Positions 16,710 to 26,004 of a stretch of DNA of 64,000 nt are shown one piece after another. The stretch covers positions 1,860,001 through 1,924,000 of the forward strand of contig NZ_CP108080.1 in the NCBI RefSeq assembly GCF_036181745.1. Reading direction: 5' to 3'. Each line of letters starts with the position of its first letter. The stretch's first letter is position 1. A program made the position numbers and the translations under genes. The stretch comes from Streptomyces sp. NBC_00259. GTDB lineage: Bacteria > Actinomycetota > Actinomycetes > Streptomycetales > Streptomycetaceae. Below the pieces are notes generated by a model. It saw only the letters and a list, made by a program, of their open reading frames with translations, did not search any database and was not told where the DNA came from.

Positions 16710-18143
16710 CTAGCGTCGTTCTTCGAGCGGGGTGAGCAGGGGCGTCTGGCCGGGAATGCCGGGCGCCTCCCGCCGCTCCAGGCCGAAGCTGGTGAAGGCG
16801 GTGCGGCGCGGCAGCGGGCAGGGCTCCTTGCCGGTGAGGGAGTTGAGGATGGTCGCGCTGCGCCAGGCGGCGAGTCCGAGGTCGGGTGCGCCGACGCCGT
16901 GTGTGTGCCGCTCGGCGTTCTGTACGTACACGGAGCCGGTGACGGCCGGGTCGAGGACGAGGCGGAACTGTTCGTCGATCCGGGGCCGGTGGGAGGAGTC
17001 GCGGCGCATGTACGGGTCGAGGCTGACGAGGAGCCGGTCGAGGGGGCGCTCCCGGTAGCCGGTGGCGAGGACGACGGCGTCGGTGGTGAGCCGGGAGCGG
17101 GTGCCCTGCTGGAGGTGCTCCAGATGGAGCTCGACCTGGGTGGTGGCGACCCGGCCGGCGGTGCGGACCTGGACGCCGGGGGTGAGGACGGTGTCGGGCC
17201 AGCCGCCGTGCAGGCTGCGGCGGTAGAGCTCGTCGTGGATGGCGGAGATGGTTTCGGCGTCGATGCCCTTGTGGAGCTGCCACTGCTGGGGGACGAGTCC
17301 GTCCCGTACGGTCTCGGGCAGGGCGTGGAAGTAGCGGGTGTAGTCGGGTGTGAAGTGTTCCAGGCCGAGCTTGGAGTACTCCATGGGGGCGAAGGCCTCG
17401 GTGCGGGCCAGCCAGTGGATCCCCTCGGCCCCGGCGGGGCGGGCGCGCAGCAGGTCGAGGAAGACCTCGGCGCCGGACTGGCCGGAGCCGATGACGGTGA
17501 TGTGCCCGGCCTCGAGGAGCTGCTCGCGGTGTTCGAGGTAGTCGGCGGAGTGGAGTACGGGGACGCCGGGGGCGTCGACGAGCGGTCTGAGCGCTTCGGG
17601 TACGTGGGGCTCGGTGCCGATGCCGACGGCGATGTGGCGGGCGTAGGCGCGGCCGAGTGACTCCGCTCCCCCGCCCGCGTCGAGCTGGGTGAAGTCGACC
17701 TCGAACAGGGCGCGTTCGGGGTTCCAGCGGACCGCGTCGACCTGGTGGCCGAAGTGGAGTCCGGGCAGTCTGGCGCTGACCCAGCGGCAGTAGGCGTCGT
17801 ACTCCGCGCGCTGGATGTGGAACTTCTCGGCGAAGTAGAAGGGGAAGAGCCGCTCCCGGGCCTTGAGGTAGTTGAGGAACGACCAGGGGCTTGTCGGGTC
17901 GGCGAGGCTCACCAGGTCGGCGAGGAAGGGCACTTGGAGGGTGGTGCCGTCGATGAGGAGCCCGGGGTGCCAGTGGAAGGCGGGGCGCTGCTCGTAGAAG
18001 GTGGCGGCGAAGCCGCCCGCGCCCTCCCCGGGCAGCCCGTGGGCGAGGGCGGCGAGGGAGAGGTTGAAGGGCCCGATGCCGATGCCCACCAGGTCGTGGG
18101 GCTGGTCGGGCTCTGGGGCGCCAGGGGCGGGCGTGCCGGTCAT
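16710..18143 (-). CDS. L-lysine N6-hydroxylase / amine N-monooxygenase (IucD/DesB/AlcA family)
   Basis: Predicted 477 residues, a flavin N-hydroxylating monooxygenase. Seen: FAD-binding GIGIGPFNLSLA at the N-terminus, substrate-side LQVPFLADLVSLADPTSPWSF (cut), NADPH-binding GSGQSGAEVFLDLL mid-protein and the ATGYRE motif. Family members hydroxylate lysine, or cadaverine as in desferrioxamine DesB, to make hydroxamate precursors. The start overlaps the stop of the PLP decarboxylase by ATGA, so both are made together. A decarboxylase next door favours a diamine such as cadaverine as substrate. No acyltransferase or siderophore synthetase gene follows here. Confidence 0.88.
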   Translation of the reverse strand: MTGTPAPGAPEPDQPHDLVGIGIGPFNLSLAALAHGLPGEGAGGFAATFYEQRPAFHWHPGLLIDGTTLQVPFLADLVSLADPTSPWSFLNYLKARERLFPFYFAEKFHIQRAEYDAYCRWVSARLPGLHFGHQVDAVRWNPERALFEVDFTQLDAGGGAESLGRAYARHIAVGIGTEPHVPEALRPLVDAPGVPVLHSADYLEHREQLLEAGHITVIGSGQSGAEVFLDLLRARPAGAEGIHWLARTEAFAPMEYSKLGLEHFTPDYTRYFHALPETVRDGLVPQQWQLHKGIDAETISAIHDELYRRSLHGGWPDTVLTPGVQVRTAGRVATTQVELHLEHLQQGTRSRLTTDAVVLATGYRERPLDRLLVSLDPYMRRDSSHRPRIDEQFRLVLDPAVTGSVYVQNAERHTHGVGAPDLGLAAWRSATILNSLTGKEPCPLPRRTAFTSFGLERREAPGIPGQTPLLTPLEERR

Positions 18144-19519
18144 CGGGGGATGCTGCCTTCCGCTACGAGTGCGATGAGGGTGTCGAGGTCGTCCGGGGTG
18201 AGGTGGGGGTTGAGCAGGGTCGCCTTGAGCCACAGGCGGCCGTCGGCGCGGGCGCGGCCGAGGACGGCGCGGCCGTCGTGGAGGAGGCCGCGGCGGACGG
18301 CGGCCACGGTGTCGTCGCTCGCGCCGCGCGGGCGCAGCAGGACGGTGGACAGGACGGGGCGTTGGTGGAGTTCCAGCGCCGGGGTCTTCTCGACGAGGTC
18401 GGCGAGGTCCTGGGCGGCGTCGCAGGTGCGGTCGACGAGGTCGGCGAGCCCGTTCCGGCCGAGGGCGCGGAGGGTGACGGCGATCTTGAGGATGTCCGGG
18501 CGGCGGGTCGTGCGCAGCGAGCGGCCGAGGAGGTCGGGCAGCCCGGCTTCGGTGTCGTCGTCGGGGTTGAGGTAGTCGGCGGTGTGGGACAGGGGTGCGA
18601 GCAGGGTGTGGTCGGGTACGGCGAGGATGCCCGCGGCGATCGGCTGCCAGCCCAGTTTGTGCAGGTCGAGGGTGACGGAGTGGGCGCGGTCGAGGCCGCG
18701 GAGCAGTTCGCGCCGGCGCGGGCTGAACAGCAGCGGTCCGCCGTAGGCGGCGTCGATGTGGAGCTCGGCGCCGTGCCGTTCGCAGAGGGCGGCGATGCCG
18801 GGGAGCGGGTCGATGTGTCCGGTGTCGGTGGTGCCGGCGGTGGCGGTGACGAGGACCGGGCGGCCGTGCAGTGCGGTGAGGGCGTCGTCGAGGGCGGCGG
18901 GGTCGGTGGTGCCGGCGCGGGCGGGGACGGTGACCGGCGCGGGCAGGCCGAGCAGCCAGGCGGAGCGGCGGACCGAGTGGTGGGTGTGCGCCCCGCAGAC
19001 GACCTGGACGGTGCCGTGGCGCTCGCGGGCGAGGAGGAGGGCGAGCTGGTTGGCTTCGGTGCCGCCGGTGGTGACGAGGGCGTCGGGGCGGGGGGCGGCC
19101 GGATAGACCTCGGCGGCCAGGGCCCGGGTGACCTCGGCCTCCAGCGCGGAGGCGGCGGGTGCCTGGTCCCAGGAGTCCAGGGAGGGGTTGAGCGCGGAGG
19201 CGGCGAGATCGGCGGCGACGGCGAGCGCGAGCGGCGGGGTGTGGAGGTGGGCGGCGCAGCGCGGGTCGGCGGGGTCGGCGGCGCCGTACGCGAAGGCTTC
19301 GACGAGGGTGCGGAGCGCTTCGGCCGCGCCGTGGCCCTCGGCGGGGACGACCGGTGTGACGGTCTCCCGCACGGCCCGGGTCAGCGGGGCGGGCCCGCCC
19401 GGGGGGAGCGGCCCGCCGCGCGCGACCGCGCCTGCGCGGAGCGCGTCGAGCACGACGGCGAGCAGGGGCCGCAGCGCGTCGGGGCCGGCGGTGCCTCCGG
19501 CGAGGGGCGGGATGGTCAT
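18140..19519 (-). CDS. PLP-dependent group II decarboxylase (lysine or diaminobutyrate type)
   Basis: Predicted 459 residues of the glutamate/aromatic/diaminobutyrate decarboxylase family. The PLP lysine lies in TLDLHKLGWQ, with HIDAAYGGPLLF (Asp of the PLP site) and TGGTEANQLALLLAR also typical. DesA of desferrioxamine synthesis, which makes cadaverine from lysine, belongs here. Start ATG 19519 is set by homology-like content; the ribosome-binding site is weak. Coupled downstream to the N-hydroxylase, it probably supplies its amine. No DmdR/IdeR-like iron box was seen in the 300 bp upstream, so iron control of the pair is not evident. Confidence 0.85.
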   Translation of the reverse strand: MTIPPLAGGTAGPDALRPLLAVVLDALRAGAVARGGPLPPGGPAPLTRAVRETVTPVVPAEGHGAAEALRTLVEAFAYGAADPADPRCAAHLHTPPLALAVAADLAASALNPSLDSWDQAPAASALEAEVTRALAAEVYPAAPRPDALVTTGGTEANQLALLLARERHGTVQVVCGAHTHHSVRRSAWLLGLPAPVTVPARAGTTDPAALDDALTALHGRPVLVTATAGTTDTGHIDPLPGIAALCERHGAELHIDAAYGGPLLFSPRRRELLRGLDRAHSVTLDLHKLGWQPIAAGILAVPDHTLLAPLSHTADYLNPDDDTEAGLPDLLGRSLRTTRRPDILKIAVTLRALGRNGLADLVDRTCDAAQDLADLVEKTPALELHQRPVLSTVLLRPRGASDDTVAAVRRGLLHDGRAVLGRARADGRLWLKATLLNPHLTPDDLDTLIALVAEGSIPR

Positions 19520-19821
19520 GCGTCCAGCCTGGCGCGTTGCGCCCGAAGTACCCGAAATCCGCGGCGATCTCAACCCGAATGGGGTACGCCGCCGGGGGCG
19601 CACGCCGCGCCCCGAACGCGCCCGATGCGACCCCGGCGATCGGGGCCCGCCCCCGGGTTCCGATGGCTCCCGGAGCGCCCGCACGGTCCCGAGTTCGCGG
19701 TCCGGTCCCCGGGCGCGGCGTCCGGAGGGGCTCGTACCGTCCGGGGCAGGCGTCACCCGACGTCACGCCGATGTGCCCGGCCTCGGAGGCCGGGCACGTC
19801 GGGGTGTGGGCGGGCTCGGGG
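19520..19821. other. Intergenic region upstream of the decarboxylase and downstream of pepN
   Basis: About 300 bp of very GC-rich DNA. It holds the pepN terminator hairpin at 19769-19801 and, closer to the decarboxylase, the CCGAA-containing stretches that are its only AT-richer part. I see no gene, no iron box and no clear -10/-35 pair. Confidence 0.5.
19769..19801 (-). terminator. Terminator of pepN
   Basis: A 15-bp inverted repeat with one G-T wobble (CGATGTGCCCGGCCT at 19769-19783, complement at 19787-19801) and 3-nt loop, 20 nt past the pepN stop. Confidence 0.8.
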
Positions 19822-22323
19822 TCAGGCGGAGCGGGCCGACAAGGCGCGGCGGAGGTCGTCGAGTTGGTCGGTGAGTTTGCGGTGCAGGACCGGGATCATG
19901 GTGGCGTCGCGCAGGCAGGTCTCGCCGAGGCGCAGGGTTTCCTCGTCGACCGCGTGGAGCGGGAAGGCGTTGCGGCCCACGGCTTCGGCGATGGCGGGGC
20001 CGCGACGGTCCGCGACGGCGACGGCGGCCGGGTAGAAGCGGGGTACGTACTCGCGTACGAGGTCGGCCTGTTCGGGCTGCCAGAAGCCCTGGGCGGTCGC
20101 GGCGAAGAGGTAGTTGGACAGGTCGTCGGACTCGAAGAGCCGGGACCATGCCTCCGCCTTCGCCTCCGGGGTGGGCAGGGCGGCGCGACAACGGGCGGCG
20201 CCTTCCCGGCCGGTGGCGCTGGGGTCGCGGTCGAGTTCCGCGGCGATCTCGGCCTCGTCGGTGGCGCCGAGGACGGCGAGCCGGGCGAGGATGCGCCAGC
20301 GCAGCTCGGCGTCGAGGTCGGGCCCGCCGGGGACGCTGCCGTCGCTGAGCCAGTCGTGGAGCCCGTTGGGGTGCGCGGCGGCGTCGATGAAGTGGCGTAC
20401 GGCGGTGAGGCGCAGTCCGGGCCTGCTGCCGTCCTCGGTGCGGCGGATGAGGTCGCGGGTGAGGTCGGTGAGCAGGGCGAGTGCGGCCGGACGGGCTTCG
20501 GGGGCGAGGAAGCGGTCCGCGATCTGGGTGCGGGCGAAGGCGAGGACGCCCTGGACGACGGCGAGGTCGCTCTCGTGCGGGAGGTGGGCGCGGGCGGCGT
20601 CGAGATAGGCGGTGGGCGCCAGTTCGCCGTCGCGGACCATGTCGCGGGCGGCGTTCCAGACGACGGCGCGGGTGAGCGCGTCGGGCAGGCCCGAGAGGGA
20701 GCGTACGACGGTGTCCCAGCCGGCCGCGTCGAGGCGGATCTTGGCGTAGGTGAGGTCGCCGTCGTTGAGGACGACGAGGTCGGGGCGGCGGCCGGTGCGG
20801 ACGGTGCCGGTTTCGCTCTGGGGGACGTCGACCTCGAAGCGTTCGCGCAGGACGAGTGCCCGGCTGTCGACGGGGTCGCGGTCGTACGCGCCCACGGCGA
20901 TGCGGTGGGGCCGGCTGCCGTCCCGGTCGATGTCGAGTCGCCAGGTGCCGTCGCCCGCGGTGGTCCGCGGCGCGAGGACGTCGACTCCGGTGGTGCGCAG
21001 CCAGGCGGCGGCCCAGGTGTGCACGTCCCGGTCGGTGGCCGCGGCGAGGGAGTCGATGAAGTCGGCGAGGGTGGCGTTGCCGAAGCGGTGCCGGGCGAAG
21101 TGGTTGTTGATGCCGGCGAGGAAGTCCTTCTCGCCGAGCCAGGTGACGAGCTGGCGAAGCGCGGAGGCGCCCTTGGCGTAGGAGATCCCGTCGAAGTTGA
21201 CCAGGGCGGAGGCGGTGTCGGGGACGGCGTCCGGGTCGGGGGCGACGGGGTGGGTGGACGGGCGCTGGTCGGCGTCGTAGCCCCAGGCCTTGCGCGTGAT
21301 CCCGAAGTCGGTCCAGGTGTCGGTGAAGCGGGTGGCCTCGGCGGCGGTCTGGTAGCCCATGTACTCGGCGAAGGACTCGTTCAGCCAGATGTCGTCCCAC
21401 CAGCGCAGGGTGACCAGGTCGCCGAACCACATGTGGGCCATCTCGTGGGCGATGACCACGGCACGGGTCTGCCGTTCGGTGTCGGTGACGGCGGAGCGGT
21501 AGACGAACTCGTCGCGGAAGGTGACCAGGCCCGGGTTCTCCATCGCGCCCGCGTTGAACTCGGGGACGAAGGCCTGGTCGTAGGAGTCGAAGGGGTACGG
21601 CTCCTCGAACTTCTCGTGGTAGCGGTCGTAGCAGGCACGGGTGACGTCGAGGATCTCGTCGGCGTCGGCGTCCAGGTACGGGGCGAGTGAGCGGCGGCAG
21701 TGGATGCCGAAGGGCAGTCCGGCGTGCTCGGTGCGTACGGAGTGCCAGGGGCCGGCCGCGACGGCGACGAGGTAGGTGGAGATGAGGGGGGTGGTGGCGG
21801 CGGTCCAGCGGCCTTCGCCCTGGTGGGTGGTGATGCCGTTGGCGAGGACCGTCCAGTTCTCGGGGGCGGTGACGGTGAGCTCGAAGACCGCCTTGAGGTC
21901 GGGCTGGTCGAAGGCGGCGAAGACGCGCTGCACGTCCTCCATGAAGAGCTGCGTGTAGACGTACGTCTCGCCGTCGGCGGGGTCGGTGAAGCGGTGCATG
22001 CCTTCGCCGGTGCGGGAGTAGCGCATGGCGGCGTCGATGCGCAGCTCGTGCTCGCCCTCGGTCAGTCCGGTCAGGGCGAGCCGGTTGGCGTCGAGCGTCT
22101 CCGGGTCGAGGTCCTGTCCGTCGAGGGTGACGGAGCGCAGGGTGGCGGGCTTGAGCTCGACGAAGGTGTCTCCGGCCGCGCGGGCCGTGAACCGGATCAC
22201 GGTTCGTGAGTCGAAGGTCTCGTCGCCGGTGGTGAGGTCGAGCTCGACCGTGTACCGGTGGACGTCGAGGAGCTGGGCTCGGGTCTGCGCTTCGTCGCGC
22301 GTCAGTACGGGCATGCGGGCCAT
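19822..22323 (-). CDS. pepN: Aminopeptidase N (M1 zinc metallopeptidase)
   Basis: Predicted 833 residues, near the usual actinobacterial length of about 850. It removes N-terminal residues from peptides in the cytoplasm. Seen: exopeptidase motif GAMENPGLV and zinc motif HEMAHMWFGDLVTLRWWDD with the third ligand Glu in NESFAEYMG. The C-terminal half is the alpha-helical ERAP1-like domain. Two starts are possible, ATG 22323 and ATG 22314; the first is used. No signal peptide is present. Confidence 0.95.
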   Translation of the reverse strand: MARMPVLTRDEAQTRAQLLDVHRYTVELDLTTGDETFDSRTVIRFTARAAGDTFVELKPATLRSVTLDGQDLDPETLDANRLALTGLTEGEHELRIDAAMRYSRTGEGMHRFTDPADGETYVYTQLFMEDVQRVFAAFDQPDLKAVFELTVTAPENWTVLANGITTHQGEGRWTAATTPLISTYLVAVAAGPWHSVRTEHAGLPFGIHCRRSLAPYLDADADEILDVTRACYDRYHEKFEEPYPFDSYDQAFVPEFNAGAMENPGLVTFRDEFVYRSAVTDTERQTRAVVIAHEMAHMWFGDLVTLRWWDDIWLNESFAEYMGYQTAAEATRFTDTWTDFGITRKAWGYDADQRPSTHPVAPDPDAVPDTASALVNFDGISYAKGASALRQLVTWLGEKDFLAGINNHFARHRFGNATLADFIDSLAAATDRDVHTWAAAWLRTTGVDVLAPRTTAGDGTWRLDIDRDGSRPHRIAVGAYDRDPVDSRALVLRERFEVDVPQSETGTVRTGRRPDLVVLNDGDLTYAKIRLDAAGWDTVVRSLSGLPDALTRAVVWNAARDMVRDGELAPTAYLDAARAHLPHESDLAVVQGVLAFARTQIADRFLAPEARPAALALLTDLTRDLIRRTEDGSRPGLRLTAVRHFIDAAAHPNGLHDWLSDGSVPGGPDLDAELRWRILARLAVLGATDEAEIAAELDRDPSATGREGAARCRAALPTPEAKAEAWSRLFESDDLSNYLFAATAQGFWQPEQADLVREYVPRFYPAAVAVADRRGPAIAEAVGRNAFPLHAVDEETLRLGETCLRDATMIPVLHRKLTDQLDDLRRALSARSA

Positions 22324-22461
22324 GCTGCCTGATGGCCCCTGTCTCGCACACGGGGGTTTGTGGGTTGATCAGCTTTTGTCCGCATCGGACGGCACCGGTG
22401 GCGGCCGACGAGGGATGGGCGGGGTGGCGCCTTTGCCACCCCGCCCGGTCGGGTGCGCCGG

Positions 22462-23304
22462 TCAGCGGACCGTCCGCGCCGCCTTCTCGATGATGCGGGT
22501 GACGGCGTCCGGGCGGGACACGCTCACGGCGTGGGAGGACCGGACCTCCTCGACGTGGGCCTTGGCGCGCTTGGCCATGTAGACCTGTGCCTCCCGGGGG
22601 ATGATCCGGTCGTTGGTGCCCACCAGGGCCCAGGAAGGGATGGTCTTCCAGGCGGGCTCGCCGGAAGGTTCGTTCAGGGCGGTGCCGGTCCCGGGACGCT
22701 GGGTGACGGCCATCAGGGCAGCGGTTCTCGCGGGGACGTCCGCACCGAACGCGTGGTGGAACTTGGACTGGTCGATGAAGAAGTCGAAGTCCTTGGAGCC
22801 GTCGGGGTTGGTGATCGGGACGGGGCGCAGGACCTTGCCGATGACGCTGCCCGGGAACTTGCTCGCCAGCTCGTTGGCGTTCTCGCCCTTGTCGGGGAGG
22901 AAGGCGTCGGCGTACACGAGTGCCTTGACGTTGTCGGAGCCGTGGGCGGCGTTGCTGATCACCGCTCCGCCGTAGGAGTGCCCGACGAGGACCACCGGTC
23001 CGTCGATGCTGTCCAGCACGGCCTTGACGGAGGCGGCGTCGCTGCTCACACCCCGCAGCGGGTTGGACGCCGCCACCACGGGATAGCCGTCCCTCTTCAG
23101 CCTCTTGATGACGTCGTTCCAGCTGGAGGAGTCGGCGAACGCGCCGTGGACGAGCACGACGGTCGGCTTGTCCCTCTGCACGGAGGGTGTCTTGGCGGCG
23201 TTCGCCGGGCCGGCCGATGTGGCGAAGAGGCCGGCGGCGACCGTGGCCGTGGCCAGGAGGGTGAGCGGGGTGCGGGCATGCCGATAGCGCGAATGACGGT
23301 ACAT
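22462..23304 (-). CDS. Secreted alpha/beta hydrolase
   Basis: Predicted 280 residues. An N-terminal signal peptide (basic RHSRYRHAR, hydrophobic core, ANA/A cleavage) is followed by a compact alpha/beta-hydrolase fold: oxyanion-side VLVHGAFADSSSW, nucleophile elbow GHSYGG, and the catalytic Asp and His regions LVGTNDRIIP and SSHAVSVSRPDAV. It resembles the plant-esterase-like (salicylate or methyl-ester esterase) and non-haem haloperoxidase-like branch. The start at 23304 is chosen for AAAGGG 8-9 nt upstream. The substrate is unknown. Confidence 0.85.
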   Translation of the reverse strand: MYRHSRYRHARTPLTLLATATVAAGLFATSAGPANAAKTPSVQRDKPTVVLVHGAFADSSSWNDVIKRLKRDGYPVVAASNPLRGVSSDAASVKAVLDSIDGPVVLVGHSYGGAVISNAAHGSDNVKALVYADAFLPDKGENANELASKFPGSVIGKVLRPVPITNPDGSKDFDFFIDQSKFHHAFGADVPARTAALMAVTQRPGTGTALNEPSGEPAWKTIPSWALVGTNDRIIPREAQVYMAKRAKAHVEEVRSSHAVSVSRPDAVTRIIEKAARTVR

Positions 23305-23558
23305 GAGGGGCCCTTTCGAGGCAGAGGATGAGGCAGAGGATTCAGCCATGTCCGGACGGATGGACGTGGCCGCGGTACGGCAGGAGGCTGCCGCACGTCA
23401 TGGAGGGGCGGACCGTGGGCGGCAAGCGGGGAACGTGTCCGGGGCTTGCCAGGAGCGGGCTACCGCCGAGGATCGGCTCGGTGGATCGGGCTCGACGCTC
23501 CCCTGCCCGGGTCGGCGGGATGCCGCGCGACCCAGCTGGTGTGTCGCTGGTCCCTTAG

Positions 23559-23578
23559 GCGCCGCGGCTGCGCGGCGC
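23559..23578 (-). terminator. Hairpin after the HSL-family hydrolase
   Basis: GCGCCGCG at 23559-23566 pairs with CGCGGCGC at 23571-23578 around a GCTG loop, 8 nt beyond the stop of the minus-strand gene at 23586. Confidence 0.6.
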
Positions 23579-23585
23579 AGTGCTC

Positions 23586-24536
23586 TCAGTTGCCGCGGAG
23601 GACGGTGCGCAGGGTGTGAACTGCCAGCTGCACCGCGGCGGTTGCGGCCTGCGTGGACCGCAGGGGGTTGAGCATCATGAAGTCGTGCAGGATGCCGTTG
23701 CAGCGGATGCTCGTGGTGGGAACACCGGCCTGGGTCAGCTTGCGGGCGTAGGCCTCACCCTCGTCCCGCAGCACGTCGTTCTCGTCGACGATGACGAGCG
23801 CGGGCGGCAGGCCTTCCAGCTGCTCCAGGCTCGCCCGCAGCGGCGAGGCGGTGACCTCCGCCCGCTGGGCGGGGTCGGTGGTGTAGCAGTCCCAGAACCA
23901 GGCCATGCCCTTCGCCGTGAGGAAGGGTCCGTCCGCGAACTCCCGGTAGCTGTCGGTGTCCTGGGCCGCGTCCGTGACGGGGTAGTACAGCGACTGGTGC
24001 ACGAAGGTCACGTCCCCGCGCTGCTTGGCCATGAGGGTCAGTGCGGCGGTCATGTTGCCGCCGACGGAGTCGCCGGCCACCGCCAGGCGGGAGGCGTCCA
24101 GGCCTTCGCCGGCGCCCTTCGCGGTGATCCATCGAGCGGTCGCGTACGCCTGCTCGATGGCGACGGGGTACTTGGCCTCCGGCGAACGGTCGTACTCGAC
24201 GAACACGACGGCGGCCTGCGCCCCGACGGCCAGCTCACGCACGAGACGGTCATGAGTGCCGGCGTTGCCGAGGACCCAGCCGCCACCGTGCACATAGAGG
24301 ACGACCGGCAGCACGTCCTCGCCACCGACGGGCTTGACGATGCGTGCCCGGACATCGCCCACCTCGGCGGGCACCGTGATCCACTTCTCCTCCACGTCCA
24401 GCTTCGCCACCGGCGCCGCCTGCAGGTCGTCCAAGACCTTCCGGGCAGCCTCCGGACCGATTTCGTAGAGGAACGGCGGATTGGCCGTCGCCTCGGCGAA
24501 TTCCTGAGCGGCCGGTTCAAGAGTGGGCTTGGTCAT
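23586..24536 (-). CDS. HSL-family alpha/beta hydrolase (esterase/lipase)
   Basis: Predicted 316 residues. It carries the hormone-sensitive-lipase family oxyanion motif HGGGWV, nucleophile GDSVGG, and C-terminal acid/base regions VIVDENDVLRDEGEAYA and NGILHDFMM, so the Ser/Asp/His triad is complete. There is no signal peptide, so a cytoplasmic esterase is likely. ATG 24536 has AAGGAG 9 nt upstream; a GTG one codon earlier is also possible. Confidence 0.9.
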   Translation of the reverse strand: MTKPTLEPAAQEFAEATANPPFLYEIGPEAARKVLDDLQAAPVAKLDVEEKWITVPAEVGDVRARIVKPVGGEDVLPVVLYVHGGGWVLGNAGTHDRLVRELAVGAQAAVVFVEYDRSPEAKYPVAIEQAYATARWITAKGAGEGLDASRLAVAGDSVGGNMTAALTLMAKQRGDVTFVHQSLYYPVTDAAQDTDSYREFADGPFLTAKGMAWFWDCYTTDPAQRAEVTASPLRASLEQLEGLPPALVIVDENDVLRDEGEAYARKLTQAGVPTTSIRCNGILHDFMMLNPLRSTQAATAAVQLAVHTLRTVLRGN

Positions 24537-24747
24537 CACTGCACTCCTTCGGTCAGCAGGCTCTTCCTGCGTTCACTCCAATGACCGGGCACGTGCCGAA
24601 GGTGTGACATATGTCAAGAAAAGGGACCGAGGGGACGACGTCGGAGGTTGCGTTTCCGCCTCCCCGGTATCGGCTTCGCCGGCTCGCAAGGACCGGGGCC
24701 AGGCGGGGCGCCATTGAGCAGGGGCCAGGACCGGGACTGGGGCAGGG

Positions 24748-25071
24748 CTAGGACCGGGGGCCGTCGGCGATCTGCTCGTGGTGGCGGATGACCTCGGCGA
24801 TGATGAAGTTGAGGAGTTTCTCGGCGAAGCCGGGGTCGAGCTTGGCGCTCTCGGCGAGCTGCCGCAGGCGGGCGATCTGGCGGGACTCCCGGGCCGGGTC
24901 GGCGGGCGGCAGGTGGTGCTGTGCCTTGAGGTGGCCGACCTGCTGGGTGCATTTGAAGCGTTCGGCGAGCATGTGGACGACGGCCGCGTCGATGTTGTCG
25001 ATGCTCTCGCGCAGCCGGGTCAGCTCGGCCAGGACGGACTCGTCGGTACCGCTTGTCTCGCTGGTGCTCAT
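24748..25071 (-). CDS. Chorismate mutase (AroQ class)
   Basis: Predicted 107 residues, an all-helical AroQ monofunctional chorismate mutase that converts chorismate to prephenate for Phe and Tyr synthesis. Seen: LTRLRESIDNIDAAVVHMLAERF with the conserved Arg and Asp, VGHLKAQHHLPPADPARE with the active-site Lys and Arg positions, and FIIAEVIRHH. It starts 11 nt after the AraC-type gene and has no strong ribosome-binding site, so translation may depend on readthrough from that gene. Confidence 0.9.
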   Translation of the reverse strand: MSTSETSGTDESVLAELTRLRESIDNIDAAVVHMLAERFKCTQQVGHLKAQHHLPPADPARESRQIARLRQLAESAKLDPGFAEKLLNFIIAEVIRHHEQIADGPRS

Positions 25072-25082
25072 GAGGTGGGAGC

Positions 25083-25970
25083 TTACGTCGGCCCGGCCAC
25101 GATGGTCGGAGGGTGTTCGGGATCCGGAACGCGGTTGCTCCAGCCCCCGGGGACGGTGCGTCCCTGCTGCTCGCGGAAGCGGATCGGAGCGGTGCCGACA
25201 CGGCGGGTGAAGAGGCGGGAGAAGTAGGCAGGGTCGTCGTAGCCGACCCGGCGGGCGACGGCGGCGACGGGAAGGTCGGTGGCGGCGAGGAGTTCCTTGG
25301 CGCGCCCCAGGCGGATGCGCAGGAGATAGTCCTTGGGGCTGCAGCCCGCGCCGCGGCGGACGGCGGTGCGCAGTTCGGCCGGGGTCATGCCGTGGCGGGC
25401 GGCGTGTTCGGTCACGGACAGCGGCTGGAAGGCGTCACGGGCGAGGGCGTGCAGGACGGGGTCGCCGTCGGGGTTGACGTCGGCGCGGGCACGGCGCAGC
25501 GCGACGAGGAGTTCGTGGACGGCGGCGCCGGTCTCGACCTCCAGCAGCGGGTTGCCGCGGCGGGCGGCGCGGGCGATACGGCCGACGGCGGCGCGGGCGG
25601 GGGCCGCGTCGGAGAGCGGGACCACGGGCCGGTCGGGTTCGATGTAGCCGAGTTCGGTGTAGGTGGCGGTCGCGGGGCCCGCGAAGTCGACGAAGCTCTC
25701 GTCCCAGCCGGTGGCCGGGTCGGGGGCGTAGTGGTGCGGGACGCCGGGGGTGAGCCAGAGGACGGCGGGTGCGGTGACGGTGACGCGGCGGCCGTCCGTG
25801 CCGCGGTACCAGCCGCCGCCGGCGCTGATCAGGACGGCCACATGGTGGTCGAGCGTGCGCGGGCCGACGGTGGGGAGGGCGCCGTGCTGCAGTCCGACGC
25901 CGAGGCAGACGAGGCCGAGGCGGTGGTGGACGGGGCTGGGCGTGAAGTAGCGCATCCAGGTGTGGTACAT
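25083..25970 (-). CDS. AraC-family transcriptional regulator
   Basis: Predicted 295 residues. An N-terminal cupin sensor domain (about 1-150, with DHHVAVLISAGGGWYR and LTPGVPHHYAPD) is followed by a C-terminal AraC double HTH (about 185-275, ending in VAAVARRVGYDDPAYFSRLF and GTAPIRFRE). The sensor is of the sugar-binding type. It is divergent from the GH35 beta-galactosidase gene, which it probably regulates. The shared intergenic region carries unusual 17-bp repeats. Confidence 0.9.
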   Translation of the reverse strand: MYHTWMRYFTPSPVHHRLGLVCLGVGLQHGALPTVGPRTLDHHVAVLISAGGGWYRGTDGRRVTVTAPAVLWLTPGVPHHYAPDPATGWDESFVDFAGPATATYTELGYIEPDRPVVPLSDAAPARAAVGRIARAARRGNPLLEVETGAAVHELLVALRRARADVNPDGDPVLHALARDAFQPLSVTEHAARHGMTPAELRTAVRRGAGCSPKDYLLRIRLGRAKELLAATDLPVAAVARRVGYDDPAYFSRLFTRRVGTAPIRFREQQGRTVPGGWSNRVPDPEHPPTIVAGPT

Positions 25971-26004
25971 CCGCCCGCCTTCCCGGCCCGGTCCTGATCC
26001 CCGT

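Noticed and set aside
19537..21690. Long open frame opposite pepN and its downstream region
   Set aside because: Antisense composition; PepN motifs are complete on the minus strand.
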